NCBI GenBank assembly: GCA_903832475.1
Contig: CAILBQ010000248.1
Span: 1-18,057, forward strand
Reading direction: 5' to 3'
DNA: 18,057 nucleotides
Source of the DNA: an uncultured Acidobacteriota bacterium
Lineage (GTDB): Bacteria > Acidobacteriota > Terriglobia > Terriglobales > Acidobacteriaceae
Shown here: positions 7,228 to 14,392 of the stretch, piece by piece
Position numbering within the stretch: position 1 is the first letter of the stretch
Layout of the letters: each line of letters opens with the position of its first letter
Notes under the pieces: generated by a model
Told to the model about the DNA's origin: nothing
Database searches by the model: none
The model's input: the letters and a program-made list of their open reading frames with translations, nothing else
Made by a program: the position numbers and the translations under genes

Positions 7228-7749
7228 TCAACCCAGGCGCAACTCCAGATACCGGACGAACTTCCCGTTTCTCAACCTGGCCTGTCCCACTTCGACAAAT
7301 CCCAGCCGCTCATGAAATGCATCCGACGCCGGGTTCGGCGGATCGAGATTCACCTCGCAGCACACCACCGGCTGCCCAGCTCCCCGCGCCCACTTGAACA
7401 TCTCTTCATACAGCGATCTGCCCAGTCCGCGCCGCTGCGCATGGCTCGCGGTAATCATCCTGTCGACATAGACAAACTGAACATGTCGCTTTTGAAAGAA
7501 ATGCAAATTTTCATTTTCATAAGGCGCTGTCTGATCCAACGCGATCAGCATCGCATCGATCGACTGTGCAGATTCGCCTGCCACCCCGAACGCATAAAAT
7601 GCCATGCCGATCAGCCGGCTCATGCCGTTCTCTGTCAAAAGCGAAGTCTCCGTTCCAAACTGGTTATTCAGCCGGCAGAGTTCTGTCAGGGCGATCTCTC
7701 GCAGCGCGACGAGTGCATTCGGCAAAGCTTCAATCTCCAGGGATCGCAA
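7228..7749 (-). CDS. GNAT-superfamily acetyltransferase (COG3818-like)
   Basis: A 173-residue GNAT protein with the motif-A core FVYVDRMITASHAQRRGLGRS (92-112) and a characteristic CEVNLDPPNPASDAFHERLGF segment (131-151). That segment recalls the predicted acetyltransferases grouped as COG3818; substrate unknown. It shares only the fold with its downstream GNAT neighbour, so this is not a recent tandem duplication. The frame starts with TTG at 7749, whose AAGGAG lies too far upstream (about 16 bases). TTG at 7728, with GGAG eight bases before it, is an equally good start. It is divergent from the synthase-like gene at 7882, sharing a 132-bp intergenic region. Confidence 0.87.
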   Translation of the reverse strand: MRSLEIEALPNALVALREIALTELCRLNNQFGTETSLLTENGMSRLIGMAFYAFGVAGESAQSIDAMLIALDQTAPYENENLHFFQKRHVQFVYVDRMITASHAQRRGLGRSLYEEMFKWARGAGQPVVCCEVNLDPPNPASDAFHERLGFVEVGQARLRNGKFVRYLELRLG

Positions 7750-7881
7750 AGCCCGATTCTAAAGCTCCTTCCATCGCAAGATGCCTGCTTCACCTTTTTC
7801 GCTTGATAGACTGGCTCCGGCGCCACAGCTACCTCACGCGCTTTCCGCAAACTATCTTCCAAGACAGGCTACCCAATCCTA

Positions 7882-9951
7882 ATGGCGGCATCCTCTATTC
7901 CAGGCACGACGCGGCGCCTGCTCTTCGGCGCCACGATCTTCCTCGCCTCGTTCCTCCTCTTCCTCGTCGAACCCATCGCCGCCAAGCAGCTTCTCCCCAC
8001 CTTCGGAGGCTCCGCCGCCGTCTGGATCACCTGCCTCGTCTTTTTCCAGATCGCACTCCTCGCCGCCTACCTCTACGCCCATTTCCTCACCCGCCGCTCC
8101 TCGTGGACTCTCCACGTATCGCTGCTCGTCGTCGCCTCCGCAGCGGCCATCCTCTGGCGATTCGCCCAGCACCCCGCCACAGGAAAGACCAGCAATCCCG
8201 TCCTCGCCATCTTCGCCGCCCTCTCTCTTTCCATCGGCCTGCCCTTCCTCATGCTCGGCGCCACCAGCCCGCTCCTCCAGGTCTGGCTCTCCCGCCTCCA
8301 ATCCACCGCCATCCCCTACCGCCTCTACGCCCTCTCCAACGTCGCCTCACTGCTCGCCCTCGGCCTCTATCCCACACTCATCGAGCCCAACTTCACCCTC
8401 AAAACCCAATGGCTCGCCTGGACCATCGGCTTCGTCGTCTTCGCGATCCTCACCGCCGTACTAACCTGGCAAACGCGCTCCGTCGCCACCACCGCAGCGC
8501 CGGCCCTCCCAGCAGAAAGCGATCTACCCACCCCCCTCGGCAAAAAGCTCCTCTGGATCGCCCTCCCCATGGCCGCCTCCATGCAGCTCAGCGCCGTCAC
8601 CAGCCACCTCACCGCCAACGTCGCCGCCATCCCCCTGCTTTGGATCCTGCCATTGGCGGTCTATCTCATCACCCTCATCCTCGCCTTCCAGTATCCGCGC
8701 CTGCTCCCGCGCTGGATCGTCACCCGCCTGCTGGTTGTCATGCTCGCCAGCCTGGCCTACATGCTCTCCCAGTTCCAGACGTCGCTTCCTTTGCGCGTGG
8801 CGGTCATTTTCTTCCTCATTGAATTGTTCGTCTCCGCCATCTTCTGCCACTCCGAAGCAGTCAATCTCCGCCCCACCCGCCCCAGCGAATCCACCCTTTT
8901 CTACCTTCTCTTCGCCGCCGGCGGAGCTCTCGGGACCTTTCTCACCGGCATCGCCTTCCCGCTCTTCTTCTCCTTTAACTACGACCTGCCCATCTCCTTC
9001 CTCATGACCGCCCTGCTGGCCATTGCCGTAACGTGGGAAGAAGGCTGGGCGCAGCGTGCTTTATGGGCCACCTCCAGCATCCTTCTGTTCGTTCTGCTCG
9101 GCTTCCTGAACGTCGCGTATCACCGCCAGACCCTGGTCGCTGTCCGCAATTTCTATGGAGCCCTCCGCGTCAACCAGAAAGTAGCCTATCCCGGCGCCAC
9201 CATCCGTACCCTCACCAACGGCACCATCCAGCACGGCACACAAATCTTCTCGGAAGAGCTGCGCCACACCCCCACTACCTATTACGCCCCCGACTCCGGC
9301 ATCGGCCTTGCCATGAAATCCTGCTGCGCCTATCGCTCTTCAAGTCCGGGCCGCCCATCCACGCAAGGCCGCAACATCGGCGTTATCGGCCTCGGCGCCG
9401 GCACCATGGCTGCCTACGGCCAACCCGGCGACCACATGCGCTTTTATGAGATCAACCCTGCCGTCATCCCCATCGCCCAGCACTTCTTCACCTACATGCG
9501 CGAATCCCAAGCCAAGATCGACATCGTCACCGGCGACGCCCGCACCTCGCTGGCTTCCGAACCACCCCAGCACTTCGACGTCCTCGTCGTCGACGCCTTC
9601 TCCGGCGACGCCATCCCCCTCCACCTGCTCACCACCCAGGCCCTCGAACTCTACAAACGCCACCTCGCCCCCGGCGGCATCCTCGCCTTCCACATCTCCA
9701 ACCAGCACGTTGAACTGGAACCTGAAGTCGCTCAGCTCGCCAAGGCCACCGGCCTCACCGCCCGCCGCTTCATCAGCCCCATCAACGAAGACCGCGGCGA
9801 GTTCTCAGCAACCTGGATGCTCCTCACCGCCGACCCCGCCTTCTTCCAGATCCCGGAAATCTTCAACCACGCCAAAATCCCCTCCAACACCCCCCAGGTC
9901 CAAGTCTGGACAGACGACTACTCCAGCCTCCTCCCCATCCTCCACTGGTAG
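7882..9951 (+). CDS. Polytopic membrane protein fused to a spermidine-synthase-like domain
   Basis: A 689-residue two-part protein. Residues 1 to about 412 form roughly twelve hydrophobic segments (e.g. 15-32, 46-68, 78-94, 248-269, 338-360, 394-412). Residues about 430-689 are a spermidine-synthase/methyltransferase fold: GVIGLGAGTMAAYG (500-513), the acidic YEINP (522-526), GDARTSL (551-557), VVDAFSGDAIP (569-579) with the conserved Asp 571, and a terminal WTDDYSSLLPIL. Such 'fused MFS/spermidine synthase' proteins are common in Acidobacteriota. Whether they make polyamines is not established; an aminopropyltransferase or other SAM-type activity coupled to transport is only a guess. No speD or other polyamine gene is nearby. 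The ATG at 7882 lacks a strong ribosome binding site. The next gene follows after a hairpin-rich 104-bp spacer. Confidence 0.9.
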   Translation: MAASSIPGTTRRLLFGATIFLASFLLFLVEPIAAKQLLPTFGGSAAVWITCLVFFQIALLAAYLYAHFLTRRSSWTLHVSLLVVASAAAILWRFAQHPATGKTSNPVLAIFAALSLSIGLPFLMLGATSPLLQVWLSRLQSTAIPYRLYALSNVASLLALGLYPTLIEPNFTLKTQWLAWTIGFVVFAILTAVLTWQTRSVATTAAPALPAESDLPTPLGKKLLWIALPMAASMQLSAVTSHLTANVAAIPLLWILPLAVYLITLILAFQYPRLLPRWIVTRLLVVMLASLAYMLSQFQTSLPLRVAVIFFLIELFVSAIFCHSEAVNLRPTRPSESTLFYLLFAAGGALGTFLTGIAFPLFFSFNYDLPISFLMTALLAIAVTWEEGWAQRALWATSSILLFVLLGFLNVAYHRQTLVAVRNFYGALRVNQKVAYPGATIRTLTNGTIQHGTQIFSEELRHTPTTYYAPDSGIGLAMKSCCAYRSSSPGRPSTQGRNIGVIGLGAGTMAAYGQPGDHMRFYEINPAVIPIAQHFFTYMRESQAKIDIVTGDARTSLASEPPQHFDVLVVDAFSGDAIPLHLLTTQALELYKRHLAPGGILAFHISNQHVELEPEVAQLAKATGLTARRFISPINEDRGEFSATWMLLTADPAFFQIPEIFNHAKIPSNTPQVQVWTDDYSSLLPILHW

Positions 9952-10023
9952 GGTGAAGGGTGAGTGTGAGTGTGAAAGGCAACTACAGTCGTCCTTGCCT
10001 TTCACCCTCACACCGCTTCACCC
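9951..10023. repeat. Imperfect inverted repeat built from GTGAA/GTGAG words
   Basis: It starts at the last base of the synthase-like gene's stop codon. The left arm 9951-9982 and right arm 9995-10023 pair over about 30 positions. The core is a perfect 11-bp stem, GTGAAAGGCAA / TTGCCTTTCAC (9972-9982 and 9995-10005), with a 12-base loop. Both arms consist of degenerate GTGAA and GTGAG words. There is no T-tract, so it is not a classical intrinsic terminator; it could stabilise or end the upstream transcript. Confidence 0.75.
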
Positions 10024-10055
10024 ACATTCACACTCGCTTCACGTACAGTGAAGCG

Positions 10056-10826
10056 ATGCCCCACGACAAACCCACCATCGTCAGCATGGCCATCATTGCC
10101 TCCGCCACCGCCACGCTGCTTCACGAAGGCCTGGGTCACGGCGTCCTCGCTTGGCTGCGCGGCGACATCGTCACCGAACTCACCAGCAACCACCTCTCCG
10201 ACCTCAAACCCGACCGCTGGGTCGACGCCGGGGGCACCCTGGCCAACCTCACCGTTGGTTTCGCCGCCCTGCTCGCCTCAAAATCCGCGAAAGAGCCCAA
10301 CACCCGCTATTTCCTCTGGATTCTCGCCGCTCTCAACCTGCTACCCGGCGCCGGCTACTTCATGTTTTCCGGCATTGGCGGCTTCGGCGACTGGTACGAG
10401 GTCATAAAGGGACTTCCGCATGAAGCCTTGGTTCGCATCGCCATGACCCTCTTCGGTGCCACACTCTACGTCGCCGTCGTCCGCCTGCTCGCCTTTGCCG
10501 TTCGTCCCTACGTCGCCGCACGCGGCGAATACAACACCGTCGGCCGCCTTCCCTACTACGCCGCCTGCCTGTTCAGCTGCGCCGCCGGCATCTTCGACCC
10601 CACCGGCTTCAAGCTTTTCTTCCTCTCCACCATCCCGGCAGCCTTCGGAGGCTCCTCCGGCCTGATGTGGGCCGACTCACTCCTGCCCAAAACCTCACCC
10701 GCCCAGCCTCTCGCGGTCCACCGCCAGCCAGCCTGGTGGATTGCCGCCGCCATCCTGGGCTGCGCCTACATCTACTTCCTCGGCCGCGGCATCGAATTCC
10801 CTCACTCGCCTATATCTAGTCACTAA
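10056..10826 (+). CDS. Multi-pass membrane protein with HExxxH motif (M50-like?)
   Basis: A 256-residue hydrophobic protein with about six membrane segments. Near the N terminus, within a hydrophobic stretch, is LLHEGLGHG: His23-Glu24 and His28, spaced HExxxH instead of HExxH. A second segment, NLLPGAGYFMFSGIGGFGDW (94-113), resembles the NxxP...DG motif of site-2 (M50) proteases, with Asp112 as a possible third ligand. GGTLANL (59-65) is also conserved-looking. By layout it could be an intramembrane metalloprotease relative, or a pseudo-enzyme that kept the fold. ATG 10056 is chosen over the upstream frame opening at 9960, which reads through the inverted repeat. It is convergent with the next minus-strand gene, with a 12-bp gap. 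Confidence 0.75.
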   Translation: MPHDKPTIVSMAIIASATATLLHEGLGHGVLAWLRGDIVTELTSNHLSDLKPDRWVDAGGTLANLTVGFAALLASKSAKEPNTRYFLWILAALNLLPGAGYFMFSGIGGFGDWYEVIKGLPHEALVRIAMTLFGATLYVAVVRLLAFAVRPYVAARGEYNTVGRLPYYAACLFSCAAGIFDPTGFKLFFLSTIPAAFGGSSGLMWADSLLPKTSPAQPLAVHRQPAWWIAAAILGCAYIYFLGRGIEFPHSPISSH

Positions 10827-10843
10827 GTCCCTCGTCCCTTAGT
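10822..10843. repeat. Hairpin between convergent genes
   Basis: ACTAAG-TCCCTCGTCC-CTTAGT forms a 6-bp stem with a ten-base loop. It spans the stop codons of the HExxxH gene (plus) and the following minus-strand gene. It lacks T-tracts. It belongs to the same style of short-word spacer seen at 9951 and 11563. Confidence 0.5.
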
Positions 10844-11483
10844 CCTTGCCTTTCAAATACTTTCCATACGCCGTATCCAGCGAAGTCATCAGCGAATCCA
10901 CCAGCAGCAGCTGCCCCTCCAGAATCTCGACCTTCTCCCGAATCGCCCGCGCTTCCTCCTTCGTCGGATCGGGTCGATGCTGTTCCGAGTCCATGAAAGG
11001 CGCCAGGCTCAAGATCGCGTCCCGCGCCGCCTGCTTCTCCGCATCCGCCAGCTCGTCCTGATTGGTATAGATGTCGGCAAACTGCTGCGCCTGTTCGTAC
11101 GACATGTAAGCCGCCGCCCCCGTAGCCTGCGCCGTCTTCCACCCCAGATTTTCGAAACCATGGATGTGAAAGTAAATCTCCATGTGCTCGTGCTCCGGCA
11201 TCTTGCCCGTGTCCACCACCTGGTCCAGCACCGTCACATCATGCTTCAACGCGGCCTGATTCTTGTGCAGCTCCTCGACCGTCCCGCGCAGGCTCTGCGA
11301 GTTTCGCTCGATCTCACCATGCAAACTCGCCTCCGCCTCATGCACCAGGTGCCGGTGATGCATCCACTCCACCCACCCTTCCAGGCTCAGCGCAATCAGC
11401 AAACCAATGGTGATGGTCCCCAGGTGAACCAGGAACTCTTTCCAGCCCAAAATCGGCTCGTGCGGCGGATGTACGTCCAGCAT
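10839..11483 (-). CDS. Membrane-anchored coiled-coil protein of unknown function
   Basis: A 214-residue protein. A short N terminus (MLDVHPPHEPILGWKEF) precedes one transmembrane helix (about residues 17-37, FLVHLGTITIGLLIALSLEG). A long, charged, mostly helical region follows (HEAEASLHGEIERNSQSLRG; REKVEILEGQLLLVDSLM). The layout resembles the bacterial family in which an 'FLVHLGTITIGLLIAL' helix is followed by a helical periplasmic part; the name DUF6090-like is a guess. ATG 11483 is chosen because GAGGG lies about seven bases upstream; the frame is open to 11558. The protein ends in KGKD, as does the next gene upstream. No function can be assigned. Confidence 0.78.
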   Translation of the reverse strand: MLDVHPPHEPILGWKEFLVHLGTITIGLLIALSLEGWVEWMHHRHLVHEAEASLHGEIERNSQSLRGTVEELHKNQAALKHDVTVLDQVVDTGKMPEHEHMEIYFHIHGFENLGWKTAQATGAAAYMSYEQAQQFADIYTNQDELADAEKQAARDAILSLAPFMDSEQHRPDPTKEEARAIREKVEILEGQLLLVDSLMTSLDTAYGKYLKGKD

Positions 11484-11562
11484 GCATACCCCCTCATTTC
11501 TGAAAGAGTACCGAACCCGCCTCAAATACCCAACCGCCATCCACCGGCCAGGGCCCACCCCC

Positions 11563-11629
11563 CAGTCGCTCAGTCCCTGAACCCTAACCCTCGTCCCCAG
11601 CCCCTCGTCCCCGGCCCCGAAACAGCTCC
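11563..11629. repeat. Low-complexity spacer of CTCGTCCC/CAGTCC words
   Basis: Between two minus-strand genes, repeated words CTCAGTCC, CCTCGTCCCC and CTCGTCCCCG alternate, with CCCTAACCC and CCCTGAACCC variants. The same words occur in the shorter spacer at 10822-10843. No promoter or terminator is evident. Confidence 0.45.
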
Positions 11630-12238
11630 TCAGTCCTTGCCCTTCTCATCCTTCGGCAGCTCGAGGTAAATCAAGCTGAATCGCGTCGCTCCCGCCTTAG
11701 CATCCTCAATCCCGACCACTCGAAACTGATGCGGCGAACCGGCCCGCAGTTCATGATCGTCCGATGTATTCGAACCATTGATTTGCGCGCTCCCACCCTT
11801 CTGGTCAGAACACGTCAGCCCGCTCCTGGTCACCGTCAGCGCTCCCACCGGCTTCCCATGGTTGCACTCCAGCACTTCGCCATACTTCGAAAGCGGCTTG
11901 CGATAAAACGCCAGAATTTTCTCCGCTGAATCCCCGCTCACATACGGCGCCACTCTGACCACCAAATGAAAATCCCCCAGCGCAAACCCAATATCCGCCC
12001 CGGAACCCTCATCCTTGCCTTTGTCTTTGTCTTTCCAAACCGTCGACCCGGGATACACCGGCAGTCCCACCTGCGCCGCCGTGGCATGATCCCCAGCATT
12101 CATATTCAAGTGAAATCCAGAATCCTGCGCCCAGCCCGTCAAGCCTCCCAGGGCAACAGCCAGCACCCCAACTCCTGCAGAAAACGCCAGACCACCAGAA
12201 ACAACACCTCGCGCTTTGCACCCATCACGATTCTTCAA
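11630..12238 (-). CDS. Secreted protein of unknown function
   Basis: A 202-residue exported protein. The signal peptide contains SAGVGVLAVALGGLTGWA, with cleavage likely before QDSG at about residue 38. The mature part includes a conserved-looking GLPVYPGSTVWKD segment and DIGFALGDFHLVVRVAPYVSGDSAEKILAFYRKPLSKYG, where a DUF-type alpha/beta fold that measures 'FYRKxL' is plausible. A Cys pair lies in LECNHG and LTCSDQ. Start TTG 12238 is supported by GAGGTG five bases upstream. I recognise this as a type of protein common in Acidobacteriota but cannot name a function. It lies 146 bp upstream of the start of the coiled-coil membrane protein, in the same direction. Confidence 0.75.
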   Translation of the reverse strand: MKNRDGCKARGVVSGGLAFSAGVGVLAVALGGLTGWAQDSGFHLNMNAGDHATAAQVGLPVYPGSTVWKDKDKGKDEGSGADIGFALGDFHLVVRVAPYVSGDSAEKILAFYRKPLSKYGEVLECNHGKPVGALTVTRSGLTCSDQKGGSAQINGSNTSDDHELRAGSPHQFRVVGIEDAKAGATRFSLIYLELPKDEKGKD

Positions 12239-12359
12239 AGCTGCACCTCGGCCAGGAGTTACGCCTCAACGCCCCGAAAAGTTCCATGCACCTGCACCGC
12301 CCACCGGCCCAAAAGATCTGCCATCCTGTGCGAGCGCAGCCAGCCGAAGGACCCGCGGC

Positions 12360-12412
12360 TGTCCTTGTTCTTGCCTTTCTTTCAGTCATCCCCCTCAGGG
12401 GAATCTGCGTCT
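12360..12412. repeat. Diverged dispersed copy of the 46-bp repeat
   Basis: TGTCCTTG...CTTTCTTTCAGTCAT is followed by CCCCTCAGGGGAATCTGCGTCT. This matches the 46-bp unit at 1-230 in order and keeps the CCCC-TCA-GGGG palindrome. It is a single copy, in an intergenic position, in the same orientation as the array. Confidence 0.8.
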
Positions 12413-12489
12413 CCATCCTCACCTGAGCGTCGCCAAGTATCCGGCGCCGCGCCTCGCAGCGAAGACCCGTCCGCCCACTTCTGCATCTT

Positions 12490-12518
12490 TTGCCCCAAAT
12501 CCGAATCCAAGCTATACT
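12490..12518 (+). promoter_or_regulatory. Sigma70-type promoter of rpmE
   Basis: The -35 TTGCCC (12490-12495) and -10 TATACT (12513-12518) are separated by exactly 17 bp. Transcription would start near 12525, leaving a leader of about 25 bases before ATG 12550. This is the clearest promoter in the window. Confidence 0.65.
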
Positions 12519-12549
12519 AAGACGATTGCAGGAAAGGTACCTCAGAGTC

Positions 12550-12774
12550 ATGCCCAAGCCCGGAATTCACCCCACATACGGACCCGTTCAGGTCCACTGC
12601 TCGTGCGGCAACACGTTCGAGACCCGTTCCACCCACAAAGGCAAGATCAGCCTTGAAATTTGCTCCAACTGCCACCCGTTCTTCACCGGCAAACAGCGCC
12701 TGGTCGACACGGCAGGCCGCGTCGAGCGCTTCCGCCGCAAGTACGCCGAAAAGGCAACACCGGCCGCGAAGTAA
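12550..12774 (+). CDS. rpmE: 50S ribosomal protein L31 (bL31)
   Basis: A 74-residue ribosomal protein of the usual length, located at the central protuberance of the large subunit. The zinc-binding form is shown by Cys17 and Cys19 (HCSCG) and Cys38 and Cys41 (ICSNCH), followed by the typical HPFFTGKQRLVDTAGRVERF. The start at 12550 gives the canonical MPKPGIHP N terminus; the ribosome binding site is weak. It has its own promoter and a terminator-like hairpin after the stop, so it is probably transcribed alone or with partial read-through into dus. A zinc-independent paralogue elsewhere in the genome is possible but not visible here. Confidence 0.98.
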   Translation: MPKPGIHPTYGPVQVHCSCGNTFETRSTHKGKISLEICSNCHPFFTGKQRLVDTAGRVERFRRKYAEKATPAAK

Positions 12775-12795
12775 CTCGTTCGCAAGCAATTCACG

Positions 12796-12826
12796 AGGCC
12801 TCCGCGACAGCGGGGGCCTTGCTGTT
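12796..12826 (+). terminator. Terminator-like hairpin after rpmE
   Basis: AGGCCTCCGC-GACA-GCGGGGGCCT is a 10-bp stem with one G-U pair and a four-base loop. It is followed by the weak T-rich tail TGCTGTTT. It lies 22 bp after the rpmE stop. Confidence 0.7.
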
Positions 12827-12837
12827 TGAGCAACAAG

Positions 12838-12921
12838 TGGACAGTGCGACAGTGGTCAGTGAACAGCAAGCAGGTCCACTGCCTTTCACGCTATCCACTG
12901 TTCACTGCACACTGTTCACTG
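12838..12921. repeat. Inverted repeat of CAGTGAACAG words before dus
   Basis: CAGTGAACAG (12857-12866) is the exact reverse complement of CTGTTCACTG, which occurs twice (12898-12907 and 12912-12921). Further CAGTG, GTGG and CCACTG words surround them. The last copy ends seven bases before the dus start codon, so a hairpin here would occupy the ribosome binding region of dus. Confidence 0.7.
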
Positions 12922-12928
12922 GTACCCC

Positions 12929-14161
12929 ATGAGCGGCAAAGGTTTCACGGTGAAAAAAGACTGGGACAATCCGCTCAGCCATCCCATGCCTGAAACGGCA
13001 CGCGTCCCGGCAGGGCTGCGCATTGGAACGGTGGACGTCGCCCCGGCCACGGTCCTGGCGCCAATGGTCGGCGTCACCGACACCGTCTTCCGCCGCTTCA
13101 TCCGCCACGCCAGCGCCTTTAGCTCCGCGAGCCCCGCTGACTCCGCTAGCTCCGCGGTCGAAGACACCATCACCAACGCCCAGTCCGGCTGCGGCCTCCT
13201 CATGACCGAGTTCACCTCCGCCGACGGCCTCGCCCGCATGCGCGAATCCAAGCGCAAGCGCTACCTCACCTTCTACGACGACGAACACCCCATCGGCGCC
13301 CAGCTCTTCGGCTCGAACGTCCAAACCCTCGCCGAAGCCGCCCGCATCGTTGAAGACACCGGCTTCGACACCGTCGACCTCAACCTCGGCTGCCCGGCCA
13401 AGCGCGTCGTCGGCTGCAACGGAGGCTCCGGCCTGCTCCGCGACCTCCCCAAAATCGGCGAGATTTTCCGCGAAATCCGCAAATCCGTCACCATCCCCTT
13501 CACCGTCAAATTCCGGCTCGGCTGGAACGACTCGAGCATCGTCTGCGTCGAACTAGCGAAGATGGCCCAGCAAGAGGGTCTCTGCGCGGTAGCGCTCCAC
13601 GCCCGCACCCGCGAGCAGGGCTACACCGGTCAGGCGCGCTGGGAATGGATCGCCGCCGTCAAAGACGCCGTCCAGATCCCCGTCATCGGCAACGGCGACA
13701 TCCGTACTCCCGAAGACGCCGCCGCCATGGTCGCCCAGACCGGCTGCGACGCAGTCATGATCGGCCGCGCCGCCCCTTCCAACCCTTGGATCTTTCGCCA
13801 GATCGCCGAATACACCGCCACCGGCCAATACACGCGCCCGACGGAATCAGACCGGTACCACATGATCCGGACCTATTTTCAAATGCTCATCGAAGACGCC
13901 GAAGCCAGCCAGGATCTCCCCCGCGCCCAGCGCCACGGCGAGACCGCCGGCAAGATGAAACAATTCGCCAGCTGGTTCACTCACGGCGTCGCCGGCGGCA
14001 GCAAACTCCGCCAGCAAATCTTCCAATCCAAGACTGGCAGCGCCGTTCTGGAAGCTGTCGACGCCTTCTTCGACGCCCGCCTCAATGGCGACTCTACCGA
14101 AGTCCCCGAGCTCCAGAAAGATCAAGACTATCCTGAAACCTTATTGAGCTGTGGGGATTAA
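12929..14161 (+). CDS. dus: tRNA-dihydrouridine synthase (DusB-like)
   Basis: A 410-residue flavoenzyme that reduces uridine to dihydrouridine in tRNA using FMN and NADPH. Seen: LAPMVGVTDTVFR (43-55), TEFTSADGL (93-101), the catalytic Cys155 in NLGCPAKRVVG (152-162), FRLGWND (195-201), FMN-contacting HARTREQGYTG (224-234), GNGDIRTPEDA (254-264), and MIGRAAPSNPWIF (277-289). It is longer than the usual 320-350 residues. Part of the excess is an Ala/Ser-rich insertion (about 61-86) and part an extended tail. The start ATG 12929 has no ribosome binding site and sits just after an inverted repeat; Met20 at 12986 is an alternative. Its end overlaps a minus-strand gene by 21 bp. Confidence 0.95.
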   Translation: MSGKGFTVKKDWDNPLSHPMPETARVPAGLRIGTVDVAPATVLAPMVGVTDTVFRRFIRHASAFSSASPADSASSAVEDTITNAQSGCGLLMTEFTSADGLARMRESKRKRYLTFYDDEHPIGAQLFGSNVQTLAEAARIVEDTGFDTVDLNLGCPAKRVVGCNGGSGLLRDLPKIGEIFREIRKSVTIPFTVKFRLGWNDSSIVCVELAKMAQQEGLCAVALHARTREQGYTGQARWEWIAAVKDAVQIPVIGNGDIRTPEDAAAMVAQTGCDAVMIGRAAPSNPWIFRQIAEYTATGQYTRPTESDRYHMIRTYFQMLIEDAEASQDLPRAQRHGETAGKMKQFASWFTHGVAGGSKLRQQIFQSKTGSAVLEAVDAFFDARLNGDSTEVPELQKDQDYPETLLSCGD

Positions 14162-14392
14162 ACTTGCGCGCTTTTGCCGCGAGGGAACTACCTTCCAGCT
14201 CGCGATCGGCTGCATTCGCTTGAAGCAGGTCCGGCATACCCAGAGGTACACTCCAGGCGTCTGCTCCGAATAATAAGCGTGGCGAAAGCAACCTCGCTCT
14301 TCTAACTCGGATTTGAGCATTAGAATGGTATCCCGGTGGTTGCAGATGCACGCAGAACAAAACCAGCAATGATCATGAGTCCATTTTCTCAT
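14141..14392 (-). CDS. Small Cys-rich (putative zinc-binding) protein
   Basis: An 83-residue protein with DHCWFCSAC (residues about 7-15), ICNH, and a later YLWVCRTCFKRMQP (about 49-62). This arrangement of CxxC pairs would suit a zinc ribbon. The segment HAYYSEQTPGVYLWVCRTCF reads like genuine protein and favours this frame over the overlapping minus frame 14094-14369. The start ATG 14392 lacks a clear Shine-Dalgarno sequence. The last seven codons lie antisense to the end of dus, a convergent overlap. No family name can be given; a nucleic-acid-binding or regulatory role is a guess. Confidence 0.6.
   Translation of the reverse strand: MRKWTHDHCWFCSACICNHRDTILMLKSELEERGCFRHAYYSEQTPGVYLWVCRTCFKRMQPIASWKVVPSRQKRASLIPTAQ

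Larger units (their letters stand above)
12239..12549. other. 311-bp gene-free region with a dispersed repeat copy and the rpmE promoter
   Basis: The stretch separates divergent genes. It contains a single diverged relative of the 46-bp repeat (12360-12412) and a sigma70-type promoter (12490-12518). Upstream of the repeat is GC-rich sequence with GCGAGCGCAGCC and CCCGCGGCTGTCC. No coding region or RNA gene is visible. Confidence 0.6.

Noticed and set aside
7566..8822. 418-codon plus frame
   Set aside because: Arg/Pro/His-rich shadow of the synthase-like fusion gene, typical of GC-rich DNA.
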